A stretch of 13,061 nucleotides of DNA. Origin: Clostridiales bacterium. GTDB taxonomy: Bacteria > Bacillota_A > Clostridia > Christensenellales > Christensenellaceae. The DNA lies in NCBI GenBank assembly GCA_003149735.1, contig QANA01000083.1, positions 1 through 13,061 on the forward strand, written 5' to 3'. Shown here in pieces: positions 8,090 through 13,061 of the stretch. Made by a program: the position numbers and the translations under genes. Below the pieces are notes generated by a model. That model ran no database searches. It saw nothing but the letters and a program-made list of their open reading frames with translations, and was not told where the DNA came from. Position 1 is the stretch's first letter. Every line of letters begins with the position of its first letter.

Positions 8090-9994
8090 ATGGAAATTCT
8101 TAATATAAATCATATATCCAAATCGTTTGGCATCACGCCTGTGTTGGAAAATATTTCTTTTGCAATTGGCGAAGGCGATAAAATCGGGATTATGGGAGTG
8201 AATGGAGCAGGGAAAACAACCTTATTTAAAATTATACTGGCGGAAATGGAAGCAGATGCAGGAAATGTGATCCGACAGAAAAACCTACGAATTGGTTATA
8301 TGCCGCAGCAGGTGGATTATCGTTCGGATAAAACAGCTTATGAAGATACACTAAGCGTCTTTTCGGAATTTTTGCAAATGGAAGTGCGGCTGGAGGAGTT
8401 GCAGCAACAAATGGAACAAGCTCATACGGAAGAGAATATCAGCAGTTTTTCTTCGCTTCAGGAACGGTATATTGCAGAGGGTGGTCTGCTATATCGCGGC
8501 AGAGCTCGTTCCATGCTGATTGGATTGGGATTGTCGGAAGAGGAAATTGACTTGCCGATTTCGCTGCTCAGCGGCGGACAGCGAACAAGGGTGTTGCTTG
8601 CAAAGTTATTACTGACCGAGCCGGATATTTTATTGCTGGATGAGCCTACCAATCATCTGGATATTGCTGCCGTAGAATGGTTGGAAAACTTTTTGCAGGA
8701 ATATCGCGGTGCGGTGATGGTTATTTCGCACGATCGATATTTTCTGGATAAATTTGTCGGACGTATTTTCGAACTGGAAAATCATCATTTGACAACGTAT
8801 AAAGGAAATTATTCCGATTTTATCCGTCAGAAGGAAGAAGCGGCAATTGCTTTACAACGAGATTATGAGAAAAAATCACGAGAATTGAAGCGAATTGAAG
8901 GAATTATAGCGCAGCAAAAGCAATGGAATACCGAGCGCAGTTTAGTAACGGCCAGGCATAAGCAGAAAATGGCGGACAAGATAGCGGAATCGATTATACG
9001 TCCGGAAGATACTCCCAAGAGTATGCATCTTTCTTTGACGGCAGAACAACGTTCCGGTAATGATGTTTTAATGGTAGAGCAGGTCGGAAAAACTTTTGAT
9101 GGGTTACAACTATTTTCTGATGCTTCATTTTTATTAAAAAGAGGAGAACGGGCTTTTCTGCTGGGAAGAAACGGGATTGGCAAAACGACGTTATTCCGGT
9201 TGATTTTAGGGGAACTTCCGTTGGAGGAAGGGCAAATCAGGGTTGGAGCCAAAGTTGAAATTGGTTATTATGCACAAGGGCAGGAGAAACTGCCTTTGGA
9301 TAAGACGATCCTGGAAGCGGTATATATGAATACACAGGAGCAAAGCATCGGTAAAATACGGGATGTGTTGGCCTCCTTCCTGTTTGTCGGGGATGAAGTT
9401 GATAAGCAGATATCGACGCTTTCAGGTGGAGAAAAAGCAAGAGTGGCATTGGCGATTCTGATGCTTTCCGGTTGCAATTTGCTGATGCTGGATGAACCGA
9501 CGAATCATTTGGATATTCCTTCTCGAGAAATATTGGAAGAAGCATTATTAAACTATAATGGGACAATTCTGGCGATTTCGCATGACCGCTATTTTATTAG
9601 AAAATTAGCGACACGAGTTCTGGAATTGGAACGCATGGGAATCACTTCCTATGAAGGCGGCTATGAGAGTTATCTGGAACAGAAGATATCTTTGCAGACG
9701 TCTACCACAACAAGGAAAAAAGAGAAAAGTTCAACAGAAGATGCCGGGGAACAGTATCGACAAAAGCGCAATCAGGAAGCAGAAAGGCGAAAAAAGCAAA
9801 ATCGTTTTGCTCGTTTGGAAGAAGAGATCGCAAAATTGGAAGAAAAACTGGAAGCTGAAAAAGAGCGATTAATGCAGCCGGAGATTGCAGTCGATTATGC
9901 AAAAATTTTGGAAATAACGGAAGAGATTGGCAAGCAGGAAAAACAGTTGCAAGATTATTATACAGAATGGGAAAAATTATCCGAACAACTTTAA
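8090..9994 (+). CDS. ABC-F ATPase, YdiF-like
   Basis: A 634-residue soluble twin-ATPase protein of the ABC-F family. Domain 1: Walker A GVNGAGKTT (36-44), LSGGQ (160-164), DEPTNHLD (184-191). Domain 2: GRNGIGKTT (359-367), LSGGE (444-448), DEPTNHLD (468-475). Between the first Walker A and signature there is an inserted glutamate/glutamine-rich helical stretch (about residues 85-130). A long charged linker (about 245-320) follows domain 1. The last about 90 residues (YRQKRNQEAERRKKQN onward) are a coiled-coil C-terminal domain. This architecture matches YdiF-type ABC-F proteins, ribosome-associated factors whose precise role is not well defined. It differs clearly from the ABC-F at 1409 in both linker and insert, so the two are paralogues rather than a recent duplication. 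AAGGAG lies 6 nt before the ATG. It has its own promoter, and no convincing terminator follows. Confidence 0.93.
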   Translation: MEILNINHISKSFGITPVLENISFAIGEGDKIGIMGVNGAGKTTLFKIILAEMEADAGNVIRQKNLRIGYMPQQVDYRSDKTAYEDTLSVFSEFLQMEVRLEELQQQMEQAHTEENISSFSSLQERYIAEGGLLYRGRARSMLIGLGLSEEEIDLPISLLSGGQRTRVLLAKLLLTEPDILLLDEPTNHLDIAAVEWLENFLQEYRGAVMVISHDRYFLDKFVGRIFELENHHLTTYKGNYSDFIRQKEEAAIALQRDYEKKSRELKRIEGIIAQQKQWNTERSLVTARHKQKMADKIAESIIRPEDTPKSMHLSLTAEQRSGNDVLMVEQVGKTFDGLQLFSDASFLLKRGERAFLLGRNGIGKTTLFRLILGELPLEEGQIRVGAKVEIGYYAQGQEKLPLDKTILEAVYMNTQEQSIGKIRDVLASFLFVGDEVDKQISTLSGGEKARVALAILMLSGCNLLMLDEPTNHLDIPSREILEEALLNYNGTILAISHDRYFIRKLATRVLELERMGITSYEGGYESYLEQKISLQTSTTTRKKEKSSTEDAGEQYRQKRNQEAERRKKQNRFARLEEEIAKLEEKLEAEKERLMQPEIAVDYAKILEITEEIGKQEKQLQDYYTEWEKLSEQL

Positions 9995-10024
9995 AATAAT
10001 TGAAAGGGAAATACCCAACCCGGA

Positions 10025-10053
10025 TTGCAAGGATAGTATTATTATGCTATGAT
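10025..10053 (+). promoter_or_regulatory. Promoter of rnc
   Basis: TTGCAA (10025-10030) and TATGAT (10048-10053) are separated by 17 bp. TG one base upstream of the -10 makes it an extended -10 element (TGCTATGAT). The predicted start near 10060 lies upstream of the ATG at 10101 and leaves a leader of about 40 nt. Confidence 0.6.
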
Positions 10054-10100
10054 TTTGACATATTTATCACATTTTGTCGTTTCGGGCAGGAAAAAAGAAG

Positions 10101-10757
10101 ATGCAAGATTTATACCGTATATTGAATTACACTTTCCAAAACCCTGCTTTACTGGAACAGGCACTGACACATGCTTCCAAAGATGTCGGCTATTCCTATG
10201 AGCGATTGGAATTTTTGGGAGATGCGGTGTTAGAATTAGTGGTAAGTACTTATTTGTTCCGCAAATATCCTCAATATAATGAAGGGCAACTGACAGCGGC
10301 GAGAACCAGGCTGGTACGGGAAGAATTTCTTTCGGCATGGGCCAGGGCTCAAGGGCTGGGGCGTTTTCTTATTTTGGGAAAGGGCGAGGAACATTCCGGC
10401 GGGCGCGAAAAGAATTCTATTTTGTGCGATGTAGTAGAGTCTATCATTGGGGCAATATATTTGGATGGCGGCTTATATGCGGCAAAAGAACTAATTGGCA
10501 ATATCATTGCTTTTTGCCGGGATACGCATGAGACTGTACTGGATGCAAAATCAGAGCTTCAGGAACTTTTGCAGAAATCCCCAAAGCAAATAATTACTTA
10601 TCGAGTAGCCCGGAGTGAAGGACCGCCTCACGATACTACTTTTTTTGTTGATGTGTTTGTCAATGAAGAAAAGTGGGGGAGCGGTTCTGGAAAATCGAAA
10701 AAGCAAGCAGAGCAGGCCGCAGCCCGGCAGGCTTTGCAAAGCATAAATCATTTATAA
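10101..10757 (+). CDS. rnc: Ribonuclease III
   Basis: A 218-residue double-strand-specific endoribonuclease that processes rRNA precursors and structured mRNAs. The N-terminal RNase III domain has [17 protein letters not shown] and the signature [12 protein letters not shown], with metal-binding Glu37 and Asp41. A second acidic pair, Asp110 and Glu113, lies in [16 protein letters not shown]. The C-terminal dsRNA-binding domain (about 145-218) includes [18 protein letters not shown]. Length is typical. The frame is open back to a TTG at 10074, but that codon has no ribosome binding site. I chose the ATG at 10101, which follows CAGGAAAA and begins where the family normally starts. The usual rnc neighbours in many Bacillota (acpP, smc) are absent here. 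glyA follows after 32 bp and could share the transcript. Confidence 0.95.
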   Translation: MQDLYRILNYTFQNPALLEQALTHASKDVGYSYERLEFLGDAVLELVVSTYLFRKYPQYNEGQLTAARTRLVREEFLSAWARAQGLGRFLILGKGEEHSGGREKNSILCDVVESIIGAIYLDGGLYAAKELIGNIIAFCRDTHETVLDAKSELQELLQKSPKQIITYRVARSEGPPHDTTFFVDVFVNEEKWGSGSGKSKKQAEQAAARQALQSINHL

Positions 10758-10789
10758 TTATTGAAATGTTTAGTGCAAAGGAGATAGGT

Positions 10790-12028
10790 ATGCTGGATTT
10801 TCCCTATGTTAAGAATTCGGATCCGGAAGTCTATGAAGCAATGCAACAGGAGCTTGGACGCCAGCAGGGCAATTTGGAATTGATTGCTTCTGAAAATGTG
10901 GTATCCAAGGCGGTTATGGAGGCAATGGGATCGCATCTGACCAATAAATATGCGGAAGGTTATCCCGGAAAAAGATATTATGGTGGTTGTCAGTATGTTG
11001 ATATTGTAGAAACATTGGCAATTGAGCGCGCAAAAGAAATTTTCGGTGCAGAACATGCCAATGTACAGGCACATTCCGGTGCACAGGCAAATACAGCGGT
11101 CTATTTTGCTTTGCTGAATCCAGGCGATACAATAGTCGGTATGGATCTTTCTCATGGTGGTCATTTGACGCATGGCAGCCCGGTTAATATTTCCGGTAAA
11201 TATTTTAATGTGGTGCCTTACGGTGTTTCTCGAGAAACCGAGATGATCGATTACGATGCTCTGGAAAAGATTGTAAAAGATGTAAAGCCGAAAATGGTGG
11301 TGGCAGGAGCAAGTGCCTATCCAAGAGCAATTGACTTTGAGCGTTTTGCAAGAATAGCGCATGAAAATGGAGCTTATTTGATGGTTGATATGGCGCATAT
11401 AGCCGGGCTGGTAGCAGCCGGAGAACATCAAAATCCTGTTCCTTATGCGGATATTGTAACCACAACAACGCATAAGACGCTGCGTGGCCCCAGAGGAGGC
11501 CTGATTCTCTGCAAAGAAGAGTTTGCAAAGCAGATAGACAAAGCTATCTTCCCGGGAATACAGGGAGGCCCGCTGATGCATACAATTGCTGCAAAAGCAG
11601 TGTGCTTTAAAGAAGCTATGCAGCCGGAATTTAAAGCTTATCAGCATCAGATTGTAAAAAATGCACAGGCCCTGGCGAATGGCCTGAAAAAGAATGGATT
11701 ACGTTTGGTATCCGGGGGAACGGATAACCATGTGATGTTGGTTGATGTCCATGAAAAAGGATTGACGGGAAAGCAGGCTGAAAAACTGTTGGATCAGGCG
11801 CACATTACTGCAAATAAAAATACAATTCCTTTTGAAACGCTCAGCCCATTTAAAGCCAGCGGCATCCGTCTGGGTACTCCGGCTATTACTTCTCGTGGCT
11901 TTAAGGAAGAAGAATGTACGCTGATGGCTGATTTGATCGCGCGCATTATTTATGAAAAGGAAGCCGCGATTGAAGAGGTTGGTGCGCAGGTCAAGGAACT
12001 TTGCGCAAAATATCCTTTATATGAATAA
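10790..12028 (+). CDS. glyA: Serine hydroxymethyltransferase
   Basis: A 412-residue PLP enzyme interconverting serine plus tetrahydrofolate with glycine plus 5,10-methylene-tetrahydrofolate, the main entry of one-carbon units. Recognisable blocks are [39 protein letters not shown] (His95 onward), [19 protein letters not shown] residues ([12 protein letters not shown]), and [14 protein letters not shown] containing the PLP lysine Lys229. The C-terminus is complete. The open frame extends 39 codons upstream into rnc, but AAAGGAG at 10777-10783 lies 6 nt before the ATG at 10790, and the family begins with a short segment ahead of [15 protein letters not shown] at 10753-10758 over the rnc stop could be a -10, but it lacks a good -35. 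No glycine riboswitch or purine box is visible in the 32-bp gap. Confidence 0.97.
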   Translation: MLDFPYVKNSDPEVYEAMQQELGRQQGNLELIASENVVSKAVMEAMGSHLTNKYAEGYPGKRYYGGCQYVDIVETLAIERAKEIFGAEHANVQAHSGAQANTAVYFALLNPGDTIVGMDLSHGGHLTHGSPVNISGKYFNVVPYGVSRETEMIDYDALEKIVKDVKPKMVVAGASAYPRAIDFERFARIAHENGAYLMVDMAHIAGLVAAGEHQNPVPYADIVTTTTHKTLRGPRGGLILCKEEFAKQIDKAIFPGIQGGPLMHTIAAKAVCFKEAMQPEFKAYQHQIVKNAQALANGLKKNGLRLVSGGTDNHVMLVDVHEKGLTGKQAEKLLDQAHITANKNTIPFETLSPFKASGIRLGTPAITSRGFKEEECTLMADLIARIIYEKEAAIEEVGAQVKELCAKYPLYE

Positions 12029-12057
12029 GAAAGTAAAACTTGAAATGTAATCTTAGC

Positions 12058-12090
12058 CGGAAGCCGGGGATAAAAATTTCCCGGCTTCCG
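12058..12090. other. Strong hairpin after glyA without a T-tract
   Basis: CGGAAGCCGGG (12058-12068) pairs perfectly with CCCGGCTTCCG (12080-12090), an 11-bp GC-rich stem with an 11-nt AT-rich loop. Neither strand has a run of T after it, so it is not a canonical intrinsic terminator. It may protect the glyA mRNA 3' end or stop transcription with help from a factor. It sits just upstream of the tRNA promoter. Confidence 0.65.
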
Positions 12091-12101
12091 TGAAAAGATA
12101 G

Positions 12102-12130
12102 TTGACTTTTATTTTTAAAGAAGCTATAAT
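12102..12130 (+). promoter_or_regulatory. Strong promoter of tRNA-Leu
   Basis: TTGACT (12102-12107, 5/6) and a perfect TATAAT (12125-12130) are separated by the ideal 17 bp with an AT-rich spacer. The predicted start is about 17 bases upstream of the mature tRNA 5' end, as expected for a stable RNA unit. Confidence 0.88.
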
Positions 12131-12153
12131 ATTTCTTGCTGATATTAGCAAAT

Positions 12154-12236
12154 GCGACCGTGGCGGAACAGGCAGACGCGCACGTTTGAGGGGCGTGTGG
12201 GCAACCATATGGGTTCAAGTCCCATCGGTCGCACCA
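12154..12236 (+). tRNA. tRNA-Leu, anticodon GAG
   Basis: An 83-nt class II tRNA with the 3' CCA encoded. Acceptor stem GCGACCG (12154-12160) pairs with CGGTCGC (12226-12232), followed by A and CCA. The anticodon stem CACGT/GCGTG encloses the loop TTGAGGG with anticodon GAG at 12188-12190, reading CUU and CUC. A variable arm of about 11 nt (TGG-GCAA-CCA plus T) precedes the T arm ATGGG-TTCAAGT-CCCAT. The D-arm sequence GGCGGAACAGGCAGACGC is typical of leucine tRNAs. It stands alone with its own promoter and terminator. Confidence 0.97.
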
Positions 12237-12239
12237 TAG

Positions 12240-12271
12240 GCATCGAAGACTTTTGTTTTCGATGCTTTTTT
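12240..12271 (+). terminator. Intrinsic terminator of tRNA-Leu
   Basis: GCATCGAA (12240-12247) pairs with TTCGATGC (12258-12265) in an 8-bp stem with a 10-nt loop, followed by TTTTTT (12266-12271). It begins 4 nt after the CCA end. Confidence 0.9.
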
Positions 12272-12412
12272 ATTAAACAGTATCATAGCGCTGTGCACTT
12301 TTCATAAAGCAATACTATGTTTGTCTTTTGAATCAAATTATGTATTTGCAGAAAAGCACTGCAACCGCAATGGTTCCAGTTTTTTTATTTGTTTTTTCCA
12401 ACTATTTTTCCT

Positions 12413-12647
12413 TTATGACTCGGAAGTATTATCAATGTAGCTCTGCATTCAGTTGGCGATGCCCTTCTTCATTCAGCCGGAGACACGGCCATAGGCATCC
12501 GGGGTGAATGCTGTTGTAGCATAACCCAGATTTCCCTATATTGTTTTCACATTGTCTTCATTCTGGGGAGATAGGATAGCCAAGATGGTGGTGAAGGACA
12601 TGTGCCCGGAGCTCTGCAGCTTTAAACCAAGCTGTCAAAATAGCTAT
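12413..12647 (-). pseudogene. Remnant of a tyrosine recombinase (integrase), C-terminal part
   Basis: Read on the minus strand, this stretch recalls the C-terminal catalytic region of tyrosine recombinases from clostridial mobile elements. One frame (about 12647-12590) gives WFKAAELRAHV then LHHHL, resembling the approach to the HxLRH box. A frame change near 12590 then leads into AILSPQNEDNVKTI, NLGYATTAFTPDAYGRV, MKKGIAN and MQSYIDN, ending with TAA at 12413-12415. Intact relatives read, from memory, like LSLQNGDDVKTVQ, NLGHATAAFTLDVYGHV, ANRMQ. The tyrosine of DAYGR survives. The histidine of LGH has become Tyr, the R-x2-H part of HxLRH is lost, and TAG, TGA and TGA interrupt the frame. 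It cannot make a working enzyme. No N-terminal or core-binding part is recognisable further upstream. Its 3' end faces the tRNA-Leu gene about 180 bp away, a usual position for integrase genes of tRNA-targeted elements. Confidence 0.7.
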
Positions 12648-12840
12648 TGCTGTGGTGCTGCTCTAGTGGGCAAAGCGTGGTGGAATGAAGAGGCCTGCTT
12701 CATGAGAGATACTTGTGGTGAGGAGTCCATGGGAATCCTGTTGGAGTACTTCATCTGTTCCATGGAACTGTCTCATTGCCGGGCTTATTTTGCGAAAAAC
12801 ATAGCCTTTGGTTAATGTTCATTTCTTTAAATTTATTGTA
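12648..12840. other. Unassigned stretch between two gene remnants
   Basis: No gene, RNA or repeat can be supported here. Weak open frames exist on both strands (for example a TTG-started plus-strand frame ending at 12815), but they lack ribosome binding sites and recognisable motifs. The longer one runs antisense through the integrase remnant. Further decayed mobile-element sequence is the simplest reading. The stretch 12272-12412, between the tRNA terminator and the integrase remnant, is AT-rich and likewise shows nothing identifiable. Confidence 0.5.
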
Positions 12841-12852
12841 TTACATATGTAA
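12841..12852. repeat. Perfect 12-bp palindrome TTACATATGTAA
   Basis: This dyad lies 8 bp upstream of TATACT (12861-12866), a possible -10 for the lipoprotein-like frame at 12885. A weak TTGTAT at 12836-12841 with a long 19-bp spacer could be its -35. The position between the two hexamers would suit an operator, but a 12-bp AT-rich palindrome can also occur by chance. Confidence 0.3.
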
Positions 12853-12884
12853 CGGTTTCTTATACTTGGAAAAGGGAATGATGT

Positions 12885-13061
12885 ATGAAGAAAGTACGGA
12901 ATATCTGTGGGAAGGCTTTGTTGCTGCCCCGTTGCACAGTACCTCTGCTGCTTACAGGTTGCGACGCGAGTGAAGAAATGTAGGAGGAACTATTCGCATA
13001 GATTGCCGAAAACAGTGTGTAGCTCACAGTTGTGAACGCAAGTGGATACTCCGTGTATCGG
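12885..13061 (+). pseudogene. Broken lipoprotein-like gene, partial at window end
   Basis: From an ATG at 12885 the frame reads MKKVRNICGKALLL, a hydrophobic stretch, and the lipobox LLTGC with Cys26, then DASEEM and a TAG stop at 12981-12983. The N-terminus looks like a signal peptide for lipid attachment, though Pro15-Arg16 breaks the hydrophobic core. After the stop the same frame still looks like protein: EELFA, TAG (12999-13001), IAENSV, TAG (13020-13022), LTVVNASGYSVYR to the window edge. Changing each TAG to CAG (Gln) gives a continuous natural-looking sequence, so the gene probably decayed through three C-to-T transitions. AAAGGGA lies 8 nt before the ATG. A 32-residue lipopeptide could still be made, but function is doubtful. 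The family is not recognised. Confidence 0.5.

Noticed and set aside
10748..11647. 299-codon minus-strand open frame inside glyA
   Set aside because: It is a shadow of glyA: its translation has no recognisable domain, and the plus strand encodes a complete, well-conserved enzyme.
12552..12815. 87-codon plus-strand open frame with several cysteines
   Set aside because: It starts at TTG without a ribosome binding site, shows no family motif, and its first part is antisense to the integrase remnant.
12776..12973. 65-codon plus-strand open frame
   Set aside because: It overlaps the lipoprotein-like frame in another phase. The lipobox and MKK start favour the frame beginning at 12885.
12885..13061. 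Amber-to-glutamine recoding as a working hypothesis
   Set aside because: The adjacent integrase relic also contains TGA stops and a frameshift, and host genes use TAG as a normal stop, so ordinary decay is more likely. It is kept only as an alternative to test.

Overview
The window looks like a chromosomal segment of a low-to-mid-GC Bacillota (Firmicutes), probably an anaerobe of the Clostridia/Negativicutes type. Supporting signs are AGGAG-type ribosome binding sites, sigma-A-like promoters with 16-17 bp spacing, an aldo/keto reductase carrying ferredoxin-like iron-sulfur motifs, and a decayed integrase resembling those of clostridial mobile elements. TAA, TAG and TGA all serve as stops of intact genes, so the standard bacterial code applies. 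I cannot name a genus.

Layout. (1) 92-1261, minus: a cation diffusion facilitator with an apparently duplicated C-terminal domain, divergent from the next unit. (2) 1409-4868, plus: a Uup/YfmR-type ABC-F ATPase, a MutX-like Nudix hydrolase 4 bp behind it, and an iron-sulfur aldo/keto reductase. (3) 4900-5298, minus: a small membrane-anchored protein with a His/Cys cluster, divergent from (4). (4) 5378-7940, plus: a tight three-gene operon of Sir2 deacylase, glycerate kinase and a short-chain reductase resembling YmfI (EF-P 5-aminopentanone reductase), closed by an intrinsic terminator at 7964-7991. (5) 8090-9994: a second, YdiF-like ABC-F ATPase with its own promoter. (6) 10101-12028: RNase III (rnc) and serine hydroxymethyltransferase (glyA). 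(7) 12154-12236: tRNA-Leu(GAG) as a self-contained unit with promoter and terminator. (8) 12272-13061: a non-coding or decayed zone. It holds the C-terminal remnant of a tyrosine recombinase on the minus strand, just beyond the tRNA 3' end, and the start of a broken lipoprotein-like gene with three in-frame TAG codons that runs off the window.

Functional themes. Translation and RNA processing are well represented (two ABC-F factors, a likely EF-P modification reductase, RNase III, tRNA-Leu). One-carbon/C3 metabolism is represented by glyA and glycerate kinase, and housekeeping or stress functions by the Nudix hydrolase, Sir2, CDF exporter and aldo/keto reductase. The link between the Uup/YfmR-like ABC-F and the YmfI-like reductase through EF-P is inference from known Bacillus subtilis biology. 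The window is mostly ordinary core genome. I see no new multi-gene system; the most unusual part is the relic mobile-element site behind tRNA-Leu.
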